A stretch of 60,929 nucleotides of DNA. It comes from Mesorhizobium plurifarium (lineage in GTDB: Bacteria > Pseudomonadota > Alphaproteobacteria > Rhizobiales > Rhizobiaceae). The stretch lies in the NCBI GenBank assembly GCA_000824785.1, contig CCNB01000014.1, forward strand, positions 45,922 to 106,850, read 5' to 3'. This document shows positions 41,918-51,135 of the stretch, in pieces. The position numbers and the translations under genes were made by a program. The notes beneath the pieces are model-generated. The model did no database searches. It was not told the DNA's origin and saw only the letters and a list, made by a program, of their open reading frames with translations. Positions within the stretch are counted from its first letter, which is position 1; every line of letters starts with the position of its first letter.

Positions 41918-42928
41918 ATGCGAAAATTGATTTCCGCCGCCCTTTTCGGGCTTGCCCTGGCGTCCGCGCACACCGCGGCGAACGCCGCGGACGACAAGAA
42001 AGTCGTCATCGCCTACCAGACCGGCGCCAACCCCTACAATCTCGGCATCGCCAATGGCGACCTTGCCAAGAAGACCGGGTGGAACATCGAATTCCGCCGC
42101 TTCAATTCCGGCGCCGACATCTTCGCCGCCATCGCATCCGGCGATGTGCAGATCGGCGATGTCGGGTCGAGCCCGTTCTCGGCTGCCGTCAGCAAGGGTA
42201 TCGACGTGAAAGCGTTCTACATCTCGTCGGTCTCGCGTGACGGCGAGGCCCTGGTGGTGCGGCCCGAAATCAAGTCGCCGGCGGATCTGCGCGGCAAGAA
42301 GCTCGCCGCGGCGCCGGTCTCGACCGACCATTATCAGCTTCTGGCCGTGCTCAAGCAGGAAGGCATTTCCGAAAAGGAAACCCAGGTCATCGCCATTCCG
42401 CAGCCCGAGATCGTCGCAGCCTGGAAGCGCGGCGACATCGACGGGGGCTTCGTCTGGGATCCGGCGCTGTCCGAACTCAAGGAGAACGGCAAGGTCTTGC
42501 TTACCGCCGGCCAGGTCGCCGATCGCGGCGCGCCGACCTTCAGCGCGCTGGTCGTCACAGGCGCGTTCGCCAAGGCCAATCCGGAGTTCCTCGGCCAGTA
42601 TGTGCGGCTGATCGACGGCTACAACCAGGCCTATCTGAGCAACCCGGCCGCCTGGGGCCCGGACTCCGAGAGCGCCAAGGCGATCGCGAAATTGCAGGGC
42701 GGCACGGCGGCCGAGAATTCGGAACAGCTGAAGACGACCGTGGTCCCGCCGCTCGACGAACAGGTTTCCGACAAATGGCTGGGGGGCGGCGAAAAGAGCG
42801 CGGTCGCGAAAATCCTCAAGGACACCGCGAGCTTCCTGAAGGACCAGCACAAGATCACCTCGATCAAGGACAGCTACGCGGCCTTCGCCGATCCGCAATA
42901 CGCGGAAGTGGCCAAGGCCTCGAACTAG
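41918..42928 (+). CDS. tauA: Taurine/sulfonate ABC transporter substrate-binding protein
   Basis: A 336-residue periplasmic binding protein with a signal peptide (cleavage near ANAA, residue 24). The pattern KVVIAYQTGANPYNLGIANG then GDVQIGDVGSSPFSAAVSKG and FVWDPALSELKENGKVL matches TauA, which delivers taurine to TauBC. AAAGGA lies nine bases upstream of the ATG. First gene of tauABC-ssuD; a 30-bp palindrome after the stop probably protects its mRNA and raises its dosage over tauBC. Other aliphatic sulfonates are possible ligands. Expression is expected to rise under sulfate starvation. Confidence 0.92.
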   Translation: MRKLISAALFGLALASAHTAANAADDKKVVIAYQTGANPYNLGIANGDLAKKTGWNIEFRRFNSGADIFAAIASGDVQIGDVGSSPFSAAVSKGIDVKAFYISSVSRDGEALVVRPEIKSPADLRGKKLAAAPVSTDHYQLLAVLKQEGISEKETQVIAIPQPEIVAAWKRGDIDGGFVWDPALSELKENGKVLLTAGQVADRGAPTFSALVVTGAFAKANPEFLGQYVRLIDGYNQAYLSNPAAWGPDSESAKAIAKLQGGTAAENSEQLKTTVVPPLDEQVSDKWLGGGEKSAVAKILKDTASFLKDQHKITSIKDSYAAFADPQYAEVAKASN

Positions 42929-42944
42929 CAATCCCTGAAGAAAC

Positions 42945-42974
42945 GCGATTTGGCCGGCGCGCCGGCCAAATCGC
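42945..42974. promoter_or_regulatory. 30-bp perfect palindrome between tauA and tauB
   Basis: Arms GCGATTTGGCCGGC and GCCGGCCAAATCGC flank a central GC. The hairpin lies in the 58-bp gap after the binding-protein gene and ends 12 bases before the tauB start. Without a following U-run it is more likely an mRNA-stabilising element than a terminator. Confidence 0.75.
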
Positions 42975-42986
42975 CCGGAGGCCACC

Positions 42987-43781
42987 ATGCTTCGAATCCG
43001 CGATGCCAGTGTCACTTTTCCGGCTTCCGACGGCCAGGACGTGCATGCGCTCGATCACGTCTCGCTCGATATCGCTCCCGCTTCCATCGTTGTCGCGGTC
43101 GGTGCTTCCGGCTGCGGCAAGTCGACATTGCTGAACGCGATCGCCGGCTTCCTGCCGCTCTCCGAAGGCACCATCACGCTCGACGGACAGGAGATCGTGG
43201 CGCCAGGCGGCGATCGCGGCGTCGTGTTCCAGAAGGACACCCTGCTGCCTTGGGCCAATGTGCTGGACAACGTCGCGCTTGGCCTGAAGTACCGGGGCGT
43301 GCCGCGAGGCGAACGCCATGAGCGGTCCAGGCACCTTTTGGAACTGGTCGGCCTCGCCGATTTCGCCGAAAAGCCGCCATATGAACTGTCCGGCGGCATG
43401 CGCCAGCGGGTCGGCATCGCCCGGGCGCTGGCCACCGATCCGAAAATCCTTTTGATGGACGAACCGTTCGGCGCCCTCGACAGCCTGACGCGCGAGACGA
43501 TGCAACAGTTGCTGGCCTCGGTCTGGGCCAAGACCGGCAAGCAGATCCTGTTCATTACCCACTCGATCGAGGAAGCGCTTACGCTCGGGACGACCATCGT
43601 CGTGATGTCGCCCCGGCCGGGCCGCATCGTCGCCCGCTTCGACGCCGACTTCGTGCGCGACTTCGCCGAAAGCGGCGACATCGGGCCGATCCAGTCTCAC
43701 CGGCGTTTCATCGAATTGCGGCAGGAAATCCGCTCGCTCATCCACCAGCCGGAAGGCGCCCGCACAGGAACCTTGCAATGA
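42987..43781 (+). CDS. tauB: Taurine/sulfonate ABC transporter ATP-binding protein
   Basis: A 264-residue ABC ATPase that powers sulfonate import at the inner membrane. Walker A GASGCGKST (39-47), Q-loop in VVFQKDTLLPW, signature LSGGMRQRVGIARAL and Walker B ILLMDEPFGALD are intact. The QKDTLLPWANVLDNVALGLK region is typical of the TauB/SsuB group. The gene overlaps tauC by four bases (ATGA), so the ATPase and permease are coupled. Confidence 0.94.
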   Translation: MLRIRDASVTFPASDGQDVHALDHVSLDIAPASIVVAVGASGCGKSTLLNAIAGFLPLSEGTITLDGQEIVAPGGDRGVVFQKDTLLPWANVLDNVALGLKYRGVPRGERHERSRHLLELVGLADFAEKPPYELSGGMRQRVGIARALATDPKILLMDEPFGALDSLTRETMQQLLASVWAKTGKQILFITHSIEEALTLGTTIVVMSPRPGRIVARFDADFVRDFAESGDIGPIQSHRRFIELRQEIRSLIHQPEGARTGTLQ

Positions 43782-44626
43782 CGCTTGCCGCCAATTCCCC
43801 AACCTCGTTCCAACCCGCGACGGCTCAGCGGAAGCCCTCTCTCCGACCGCGCCGGGCCGCATCGACAAGCACGTTCGGTATCAGCCTCGTCACGCTGGCG
43901 GGGCTGATCGCCTTGTGGTTCCTCGCCGCGCGTTTCGGCTGGGCGTCGCCGCTTTTCCTGCCGTCGCCGGCCGATGTGCTGACCCAGTTCACCGCCGTCG
44001 CGGCCGACGGCTATGCCAACGGCACGCTGCTCGACCACACGCTGGCAAGCCTCGGCCGCATAGGCGCGGCGCTCGGCGTCGGCATTTTCGTGGGCATTCC
44101 GCTCGGCCTGCTCATGGGGCTCAACCGCTGGGTCAAAGGCATCTTCAGCGTGCCGATCGATCTCTATTGGGGCCTGCCGCCGCTGGCCTATTTGCCTCTG
44201 CTGATCATCTGGCTCGGCATCGGCGAGACTTCCAAGATCGTTCTCCTGTCGCTGTCGACCTTCGCGCCCATCTGCTTTGCTGCACAGGCGGGTGTCCGTT
44301 CCGTGCCGGTCGAACGCATCAACGCGGCGCTGTCCCTCGGCGCCAGCCGGCTGCAGCTCTTCACCAGCATCGTCCTGCCGTCCGCACTGCCGGAAATCCT
44401 GACTGGCCTGAAGATCGCCATCGGCGCCGGATTGTCGACACTGGTCGCGGCCGAGCTGATCGCGGCCCAGTCCGGCCTCGGCTACATGATCATGTCGGCG
44501 GCCAATTTCCTCGCGACCGATGTCGTGTTCGTCGGCCTCATCGTCATCGCCGCGCTTGCCTTCGCCTTCACCAGCGGCATGCGCTGGCTGGAACATCGCC
44601 TCATCCCCTGGAAAGGCAAGCTCTGA
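43778..44626 (+). CDS. tauC: Taurine/sulfonate ABC transporter permease
   Basis: A 282-residue inner-membrane permease with six predicted spans. The EAA-loop equivalent is INAALSLGASRLQLFTSIVLP, the contact site for the ATPase, and ETSKIVLLSLSTFAPI is typical of the TauC/SsuC family. The N-terminal 30 residues are cytoplasmic and Arg-rich. It starts inside the tauB stop. The next gene, ssuD, begins 43 bases downstream. Confidence 0.93.
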   Translation: MTLAANSPTSFQPATAQRKPSLRPRRAASTSTFGISLVTLAGLIALWFLAARFGWASPLFLPSPADVLTQFTAVAADGYANGTLLDHTLASLGRIGAALGVGIFVGIPLGLLMGLNRWVKGIFSVPIDLYWGLPPLAYLPLLIIWLGIGETSKIVLLSLSTFAPICFAAQAGVRSVPVERINAALSLGASRLQLFTSIVLPSALPEILTGLKIAIGAGLSTLVAAELIAAQSGLGYMIMSAANFLATDVVFVGLIVIAALAFAFTSGMRWLEHRLIPWKGKL

Positions 44627-44668
44627 GGCTTGCTGCCCGGATTCCGCAATCGCTGAAGGAACTATTCG

Positions 44669-45829
44669 ATGTCCGGCAACAACGCCCGTCCGCTCGATCT
44701 CTACTGGTATCTGCCGACCCATGGCGACGGCCCCTATCTCGGCACCGACGAGCGCCACCGGCCGGCGACCTTCGGCTATCTCAAGGAGATCGCCCAGGCC
44801 GCCGACCGGCTTGGCTTCAAGGGCGTGCTTCTGCCCACGGGCACACGGTGCGAGGACGCCTGGATCGTGGCCGCCGGGCTGATCCCGCTCACCGAACGGC
44901 TGAAGTTCCTGGTGGCGCTCCGGCCGGGCAGCGGGACTCCGGCGCTGTTCGCGCGCCACGCGGCCACGCTGGACCGCATTTCCGGCGGCCGGGTGCTGCT
45001 CAACGTCGTCACCGGGGCTGATCCGGCCGACCTAGCGGGCGACGGCAATAAGCTCGCTCATGACGAGCGCTATGCGCAGACAGACGAGTTCCTGACCATC
45101 TGGCGGCGGATCCTTTCCGGTGAGCCGGCCGATTTCGAGGGCAAGTACCTCTCGGCGCACGGCACCGACATCTCTTTCCCGCCCATTCAGCAACCGCATC
45201 CGCCGCTCTGGTTCGGAGGCTCTTCCGATGCCGGCATCGCGATCGCCGCCAAGCATGTGGACGCCTATCTGAGCTGGGGCGAACCGGTGGACCAGCTCGC
45301 CGAAAAAATCGGTCGCGTGAAAAAGGCGGCGGCGGCGCAAGGCCGCACGATCCGCTTCGGCCTGCGCATCCATTTGATCGTGCGCGAAACCGAGGACGAG
45401 GCCTGGGCCGCCGCCGACCGGCTGATCAGCCATGTCACCGACGACCTGATCGCCGAAGCCCAGAACGGCTTCGTCAACATCTCGGAATCGGTTGGGCAGA
45501 AGCGTATGTCGGCTTTGCATCAGGGCCGGCGCGACAAGCTGGTCATCGGTCCGAATCTGTGGGCCGGGCCCGGGCTGGTGCGCGGCGGCGCCGGAACCGC
45601 GCTCGTCGGCAATCCCGACAATGTCGCGGCGCGAATCCGCGAGTATCAGGAGATCGGCATCGAAACGATCATCGCGTCCGCCTACCCGCATCTGGAAGAG
45701 GTCTTCAACGTCGCCGAACTGCTTTTCCCCAAACTCGGGCTGAGCGGGGAATCCGCCCCGGCGGAACGCAGCTGGGACGTCGAGTTCGGACGCGGCACCC
45801 GCCCGAAGGTCGCTGCGTCCGCCCCGTGA
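44669..45829 (+). CDS. ssuD: FMNH2-dependent alkanesulfonate monooxygenase
   Basis: SsuD cleaves alkanesulfonates to aldehyde and sulfite using reduced flavin and oxygen in the cytoplasm. The 386-residue protein has the bacterial luciferase-like TIM barrel, YLPTHGDGPYLGT near the N-terminus and Cys61 in PTGTRCEDAW at the position of the conserved active-site Cys. GLRIHLIVRETEDEAW and GPNLWAGPGLVRGG are further SsuD signatures. It follows tauC by 42 bp. The flavin reductase SsuE and the taurine dioxygenase TauD are not present here, so reduced FMN must come from elsewhere. Confidence 0.93.
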   Translation: MSGNNARPLDLYWYLPTHGDGPYLGTDERHRPATFGYLKEIAQAADRLGFKGVLLPTGTRCEDAWIVAAGLIPLTERLKFLVALRPGSGTPALFARHAATLDRISGGRVLLNVVTGADPADLAGDGNKLAHDERYAQTDEFLTIWRRILSGEPADFEGKYLSAHGTDISFPPIQQPHPPLWFGGSSDAGIAIAAKHVDAYLSWGEPVDQLAEKIGRVKKAAAAQGRTIRFGLRIHLIVRETEDEAWAAADRLISHVTDDLIAEAQNGFVNISESVGQKRMSALHQGRRDKLVIGPNLWAGPGLVRGGAGTALVGNPDNVAARIREYQEIGIETIIASAYPHLEEVFNVAELLFPKLGLSGESAPAERSWDVEFGRGTRPKVAASAP

Positions 45830-45969
45830 CATTCTTCACGCGGCAGGCAAGGAAAATGGCGCGTGCCGTCGAGGTACAGGCGGCGCATTGCCGTGCTGGC
45901 GCCCATTTGCCGGAATAGCCTTGACCGTCCGCATTGCCTTCTGCGCCGGCCCGCACAATAGTCGGGCCG

Positions 45970-47430
45970 ATGTTCGAGGCGATTGCGAGTCACTGGTCGA
46001 CGCTTATCCTGGTCCTCTCGCTGGCGATGGCGGCGGTGGGCATCGTGCACGCCATCATGACGAAGGAAGACGTGCGCGCCGCCACCGGCTGGGTGGGCGT
46101 GATGCTCTTGTCGCCTTTCCTCGGCGCGATCATCTACGCCATCGCCGGCATCAACCGCATCCGCCGCGCGACGATCAGCGCCATGCGGCCGGTCTCGCCC
46201 GAGGCCGCCGCCGCCAGGCATGACCGGGACGTCGCGCTGGAAGCCTTGATCAACGCCGAGTACGGCCAGCGTTTCACCGGGCTGAAGACGCTTGGCGACA
46301 GGGTCGCGCGGCGTCCGCTCACCTCGGGAAACACCATCGCCGTGCTCAAGACCGGCGACGAGGCCTATACGGCGATGTGCCGGGCAATTGACGCAGCGCA
46401 AAGAAGCGTCCTTCTGGAAACCTATATCTTCGACAATGACGCGGTCGGAGCGCTTTTCGTCCAGTCGCTCGGCAACGCCGTCAAGCGCGGCGTCACCGTG
46501 CGGGTGCTGATCGACGCCGTCGGCGTGCGCTACTCGGTGCCCAGCATTCTGAAACAACTCAGGGAGGCCGACGTCACCGTCGATCTCTTCAACGGCAACA
46601 TCGTCATGGGCCTGAGACTTCCCTATGCCAATCTCAGGACCCACAGGAAGATCCTGATCGTCGACGGCAAAGTGGCGTTCACGGGAGGCATGAACATCCG
46701 CAAGGGATTCTCGGCCGAATTCGCCGGTTCCGACAGTTCGCGCGACACCCATTTCGAGGTCTCCGGGCCGGTGGTGGCCGATCTGTTCGCGGTTGCCGCC
46801 GAGGACTGGCGCTTTGCCGGCAACGAGGCCTTGAAGGACGGGCCCTGGCAGGTCGAACGCGCCGCGCCGCCGCCCGGGCAGCCGATGCTGGTGCGCGCGG
46901 TCGCGACCGGGCCGGACGCGTCCAACGAAACCAATCTCAAGCTGCTGATGGGCGCGTTTTCGGTGGCGCGCAAATCGATCCGCATCATGTCGCCCTATTT
47001 CCTGCCGGACCGGGAGTTCATCAGCGCGCTGACCACGGCCGGCCGGCGCGGCGTCGAAATCGACATCGTGGTGCCGGCGGTGAACAATCTTTTCCTCGTC
47101 GACCATGCGATGACGGCGCAGTTCGACCAGGTTTTGAAGCACTATTGCCGCGTCTGGCGCCACGAAGGGGCGTTCGACCATTCGAAGCTGATGGCGATCG
47201 ACGGGGTGTGGGCCTATGTCGGCTCCTCCAATCTGGATGCCCGTTCGCTGAGGCTGAATTTCGAGATCGACATGGAAGTCCTGGATCAAAACTTCGCCGC
47301 CGAGATTGACGCCCGCATCGAGGCGGCCATCTCCACCGCGCAGCCGGTGACGCTGCAGACGCTGAAGGAAAGACCCTTCATTGTCCGCGTCTTCGACCGT
47401 TTGCTGTGGCTGGGATCGCCCTATCTTTAG
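45970..47430 (+). CDS. cls: Cardiolipin synthase (phospholipase D family)
   Basis: Cardiolipin synthase joins two phosphatidylglycerols, or PG and PE, at the inner membrane. The 486-residue protein has two N-terminal spans (about 10-30 and 42-60) and two HKD motifs: His225/Lys227/Asp232 in HRKILIVDGKVAFTGGMN, and His404/Lys406/Asp411 in HSKLMAIDGVWAYVGSSN. The ATG at 45970 gives the family N-terminus; the frame is open to 45934. Its 3' neighbour encodes an EEP-family hydrolase, as in the ybhP-clsB locus of Escherichia coli, suggesting a conserved functional link. Confidence 0.94.
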   Translation: MFEAIASHWSTLILVLSLAMAAVGIVHAIMTKEDVRAATGWVGVMLLSPFLGAIIYAIAGINRIRRATISAMRPVSPEAAAARHDRDVALEALINAEYGQRFTGLKTLGDRVARRPLTSGNTIAVLKTGDEAYTAMCRAIDAAQRSVLLETYIFDNDAVGALFVQSLGNAVKRGVTVRVLIDAVGVRYSVPSILKQLREADVTVDLFNGNIVMGLRLPYANLRTHRKILIVDGKVAFTGGMNIRKGFSAEFAGSDSSRDTHFEVSGPVVADLFAVAAEDWRFAGNEALKDGPWQVERAAPPPGQPMLVRAVATGPDASNETNLKLLMGAFSVARKSIRIMSPYFLPDREFISALTTAGRRGVEIDIVVPAVNNLFLVDHAMTAQFDQVLKHYCRVWRHEGAFDHSKLMAIDGVWAYVGSSNLDARSLRLNFEIDMEVLDQNFAAEIDARIEAAISTAQPVTLQTLKERPFIVRVFDRLLWLGSPYL

Positions 47431-47454
47431 AGCAGGAAATCGAGCAGCAGGATC

Positions 47455-48264
47455 ATGGAGATAGACGAGATCAAAGGACGCAGCCTGCCGGAGACGGTTC
47501 TCTTGTCGATCCGCGCCAGAAATGCGCGCAAGGCGAAGGCGACGCCCCGCAAGCGCGTCAACGGTGCGGAGATCGTCGTTGCCTCCTACAACGTCCATAA
47601 ATGCATCGGCACGGACCGCAGGTTCGACCCTGACAGGACGGCACGCGTCATCCGCGAAATCAGCCCCGACGTGATCGCCCTGCAGGAAGCGGACAACCGC
47701 TTCGGCGACAGGGCCGGGCTGCTCGACCTTGCCCGGCTGGAACTGGAAACGGGGCTGGTGCCGGTGCCGGTCACCGGCAACGGCAAGGGGCATGGCTGGC
47801 GCGGCAACGTGCTCCTGTTCAAGCGCGGCACCGTGCGCGACGTCCATCAGCTCAAGCTGCCGGGACTGGAGCCGCGCGGCGCGCTGGTCGCCGAAATCGA
47901 TCTCGACGAGAAACGGTCGCTGCGCGTGATCGCCGCCCATCTCGGCCTTTTGCGCCGCTCGCGCTCGGAGCAGGCCCGCGTCGTGCTCGACATCATGAGC
48001 AGCGCCGACGAGAGGCCGACGCTCTTGCTCGGCGACCTCAACGAATGGCGGCTCGGCAACCGCTCGGCGCTGAACACGCTGCACACGACCTTCGGGCCGA
48101 CGCCGCCGGCGGTGCCCACCTTCCCGTCGGGCCTGCCTGTGCTGGCGCTCGACCGCATCATGGGCAACCGACACGATCTGGTTTCAGGCGTCGAGGCGCA
48201 TGACACGCCGCTGTCGCGCGTTGCTTCCGATCACTTGCCGCTGACGGCTTACGTGCATCTGTAG
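47455..48264 (+). CDS. Endonuclease/exonuclease/phosphatase (EEP) family protein
   Basis: A 269-residue metal-dependent phosphodiesterase/phosphatase fold. Metal and catalytic motifs: SYNVHKC, LQEAD (Glu ligand), LRVIAAHLGLLRRSR (His), LLGDLNEW (Asp-x-Asn) and SDHLPLTA (Asp-His). AGGA precedes the ATG at 47455. It follows the cardiolipin synthase gene by 24 bp, as YbhP sits beside ClsB in Escherichia coli; a lipid headgroup or phosphodiester substrate is plausible. Convergent with the GH127 gene, only 8 bp apart, and no terminator was seen between them. Confidence 0.88.
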   Translation: MEIDEIKGRSLPETVLLSIRARNARKAKATPRKRVNGAEIVVASYNVHKCIGTDRRFDPDRTARVIREISPDVIALQEADNRFGDRAGLLDLARLELETGLVPVPVTGNGKGHGWRGNVLLFKRGTVRDVHQLKLPGLEPRGALVAEIDLDEKRSLRVIAAHLGLLRRSRSEQARVVLDIMSSADERPTLLLGDLNEWRLGNRSALNTLHTTFGPTPPAVPTFPSGLPVLALDRIMGNRHDLVSGVEAHDTPLSRVASDHLPLTAYVHL

Positions 48265-48272
48265 CCGGAGCC

Positions 48273-50258
48273 CTACCCTTCCCTCAGCCACACGAGCATC
48301 TCGCCGGGTTCGCGGTTGTCCCAGGCAAAGTACGGGATTGCCCTGACTGTCGTCTCCTCCGCTGCCGGCGGCTCTGATCGATAGAGATCGTGGCCCCATT
48401 TTTCCGTCTCGGCCCTGCTGCCTATGGCCGAGAGGGTGACGATGCCGCCGAGCAGGTTCGGCTCCTTGCGGGCCTCGAGCCTTGCCTCGCGCGGCAAGGC
48501 GATGCGGTGCAGCCCGCCGCCATTATCGGTTTCCTCGACGCAGTAGATCAGCGGCCCTCGCGCAAGCGCGACGCGGCCGATGTCCTGGCGCACCTGCGGG
48601 TTGGCGAAGAGGCGCGCCGTCGACATTTCGAGGTCGAGCTCGACCTTGTCGCCCTGGCGCCATTCGCGGCGGATCGCGGCATAGCCGTCGACCGTCGCCG
48701 CCTCGAGATCGACCAGCTTGCCGTTGACCCGAAGTGCCGCCTTGCGGCACCAGGACGGCACGCGCAAATGAAGCGTGAACGCAACCGGCGCCTCCGGCCC
48801 GACCTCGATCGCGACCGCGCCATCCCACGGATAGTTGCTGGTCTGGACGAGGGTGACCTGCCGGCCGGCGATCTCGAAGCGCGCGGTCGAGTCGCCATAG
48901 AGATGGACCGCCAGCGCATCGTCGGCGAGGCCGTAGAAATAGCTGCCGATCGAGGCCACCATGCGGCCGATATTGGGCGGGCAGCACGGGCAGCGGTGCC
49001 ATTTCCAGCGATGGTGACCGCCCTTGCTCTCCAGCGGGTTCTCGTAGAAGAACAGCGAGCCGTCGAGCGAAAGGCCGGAGATCGAGCCATTGTATAAGGC
49101 CCGTTCCATCATGTCGGCGTAGCGTGCGTTCGGCCCCATGCCGAGCATGCGGCTTGCCCAGAACACCAGGCCGACGGAAGCGCAGGTCTCGGCATAGGCG
49201 GTTTCGTTCGGCAGGTCGTAATCACTGGTGAAGCCTTCATTGTGCGCCGACGGCCCGAGACCGCCGGTGACGTAGAGGCTCTTGGTCATGAGATCGTCCC
49301 AGAGCCGGTCGAGCGCTACGCGCAGCGTGTCGTCGCCATATTCCGTCGCGATATCGGCCATGCCGGAATAGAGATACATGGCGCGGACCGCGTGGCCGAC
49401 GACCTTGTCCTGCTCGCGCACCGGCTTGTGCGACTGGTTATACTCGTAGGTCTTGAAGTGATAGGCCTTTGGATCGGCGCCGCGGGCGCGCGCCTCCTCG
49501 TCGAAATAATGCGGCTCTCGGCCGCGCTGGTCGATGAAATATTTGGCGAGCTCCATGTATTTCTTCTCGCCGGTCGCTCGCGCCAGCTTGACCAGCGCCA
49601 GCTCGATCTCCTCATGGCCGCAATACCCCTTTTTCTTGCCGGGCTCCGGGCCGAACATCGAGGCGATGTGGTCGGCGTAGCGGCACATGATGTCGAGCAG
49701 CTTGCGCTTTCCCGTCGCCTGGTAATAGGCGACCGCGCCCTCGATCAGATGGCCGGCGCAGTAGAGCTCGTGGCAGTCGCGCAGGTTGGTCCAGCGCAGG
49801 CCAGGCTGGATGCGCTGATACCAGCTGGAGAGATAACCGTCCTCCTGCTGCAGTTTCTCATACATGTCGATGACGGCGTCGATCTTCTGCTCCAGCTCCG
49901 GATTGCGGCGGCGGTAGAGCGAATAGGCGGCGGTCTCGATCGTCTTGCCCCAGTCGGAATCCCAGAACATCTGCGTGGTCACCGTCGAGCCGGTGAAGGT
50001 CGGATTGGCCGTCTCGTCGGGCGACGGCGAATGGAACGGGATGACGACGCCCGGCGACGGCCGGTCCGGATCGACCTGCTCCAGCATGCGCGCCTCGACG
50101 CAGCGATCGTAGAGAATGCCGGCGGTCTTGCTAGCCACCGCGTCGACCCGGTCGCCCCAGAAGCCGCGGACATCGACCTGCGGCACCGGCAACGGCCGGA
50201 AGGCGAGCTTCGGCCTGGCGGGGGTGCCGGTCTCTTTGGCGGGCTGCGATGCGGTCAT
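48273..50258 (-). CDS. GH127 beta-L-arabinofuranosidase
   Basis: A 661-residue cytoplasmic glycoside hydrolase of family 127, whose founder HypBA1 releases L-arabinose from hydroxyproline-linked beta-L-arabinofuranosides of plant extensins. The Zn-Cys catalytic site is visible: AETCASVGLVFW supplies Glu and Cys, and C423-P-C425-C426 in CPCCPPNIGR holds the nucleophile Cys and its neighbours. No signal peptide, so substrates are imported as oligosaccharides. GGAG precedes the ATG at 50258. It is the last gene of the LacI-binding protein-permease-permease operon, 19 bp after the second permease. Confidence 0.93.
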   Translation of the reverse strand: MTASQPAKETGTPARPKLAFRPLPVPQVDVRGFWGDRVDAVASKTAGILYDRCVEARMLEQVDPDRPSPGVVIPFHSPSPDETANPTFTGSTVTTQMFWDSDWGKTIETAAYSLYRRRNPELEQKIDAVIDMYEKLQQEDGYLSSWYQRIQPGLRWTNLRDCHELYCAGHLIEGAVAYYQATGKRKLLDIMCRYADHIASMFGPEPGKKKGYCGHEEIELALVKLARATGEKKYMELAKYFIDQRGREPHYFDEEARARGADPKAYHFKTYEYNQSHKPVREQDKVVGHAVRAMYLYSGMADIATEYGDDTLRVALDRLWDDLMTKSLYVTGGLGPSAHNEGFTSDYDLPNETAYAETCASVGLVFWASRMLGMGPNARYADMMERALYNGSISGLSLDGSLFFYENPLESKGGHHRWKWHRCPCCPPNIGRMVASIGSYFYGLADDALAVHLYGDSTARFEIAGRQVTLVQTSNYPWDGAVAIEVGPEAPVAFTLHLRVPSWCRKAALRVNGKLVDLEAATVDGYAAIRREWRQGDKVELDLEMSTARLFANPQVRQDIGRVALARGPLIYCVEETDNGGGLHRIALPREARLEARKEPNLLGGIVTLSAIGSRAETEKWGHDLYRSEPPAAEETTVRAIPYFAWDNREPGEMLVWLREG

Positions 50259-50277
50259 GAGGTTCACTCCATTCGAA

Positions 50278-51135
50278 TTACTTGACGGCCCCGGCCATGA
50301 GGCCGCGAATGTAGAAGCGCTGCAGCGCCAGGAAGAGGATCAGGCAGGGCACCATCATCACCGTGACGCCGGCCTGCACCGCGCCCCAGTCGATGGCGCC
50401 GAAGCGGCCGGACTGCAGCGCGGTCATCATCACCGGCAAGGTGAATTTGGACTGGTCGGTCATCAGCACGAGCGCGGCAAGGAACTCGTTCCAGGCGCCA
50501 AGGAAGGCGAAGAGCGCGATGGTGATGACGCCCGGCCAGACCAGCGGCAGCATCACCTTGATGAGCATGGTGACGTTGTTGGCGCCGTCCATGCGCGCGG
50601 CCTCCTCGATCTCGCGCGGCACGGCGTCGAAAGCGTTGCGCATCATGAAGATCGAGAACGGCAGCTGCAGCGTGACATAGACGCAGATCAAACCCGTCAG
50701 CGTGTTGTGCAGGCCGAGTCTCGTCAGCACCAGGAAGATCGGCGTCAGGATCGACTGGAACGGGATCATGATTGTCGACAGGATGAGGACGAAGAAGAAA
50801 TCCCGGAATGGAAAGCGGAAGCGCGAGAAGCCGTAGCCGGCGAGCACGCTGACCAGCACCGAGAGCAGCACCGTCATCACCGAGACATAGATGCTGTTCT
50901 GCGCCGAGGCCCAGAGCCCGTCGCCGAAGGAGTTCAGTGTCTCGTAATTCTCGATGGAGAAGCCGGTGGTCGGCCAGGGCGGCAGCGGCGGCTGGCGCGC
51001 CTCCTGCGCCGGCTTGAAGGTCGACAGCACCGTCCACACGATCGGCGCAAGGAACAGCACCGAGGCGATGATGCCGGTGGAATGCCTGGCGAGGCTGAAG
51101 GCCGCCTTGCGGTTCTGCGACATCGCCTCGGCCAT
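50278..51135 (-). CDS. Sugar ABC transporter permease (MalG-type)
   Basis: A 285-residue permease with six spans. EEAARMDGANNVTMLIKVMLP is the EAA loop of CUT1 sugar importers (given in part), and FKPAQEARQPPLPPWPT after the first span is typical of MalG-like subunits. The ATG at 51135 shares its A with the stop of the upstream permease gene, so both are coupled. A longer in-frame reading to 51993 overlaps that gene and is not used. It feeds arabinosides to the GH127 enzyme by context. Confidence 0.93.
   Translation of the reverse strand: MAEAMSQNRKAAFSLARHSTGIIASVLFLAPIVWTVLSTFKPAQEARQPPLPPWPTTGFSIENYETLNSFGDGLWASAQNSIYVSVMTVLLSVLVSVLAGYGFSRFRFPFRDFFFVLILSTIMIPFQSILTPIFLVLTRLGLHNTLTGLICVYVTLQLPFSIFMMRNAFDAVPREIEEAARMDGANNVTMLIKVMLPLVWPGVITIALFAFLGAWNEFLAALVLMTDQSKFTLPVMMTALQSGRFGAIDWGAVQAGVTVMMVPCLILFLALQRFYIRGLMAGAVK

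Noticed and set aside
45682..48174. 830-codon antisense frame opposite cls and the EEP gene
   Set aside because: Both plus-strand genes have intact catalytic motifs; this frame has none.
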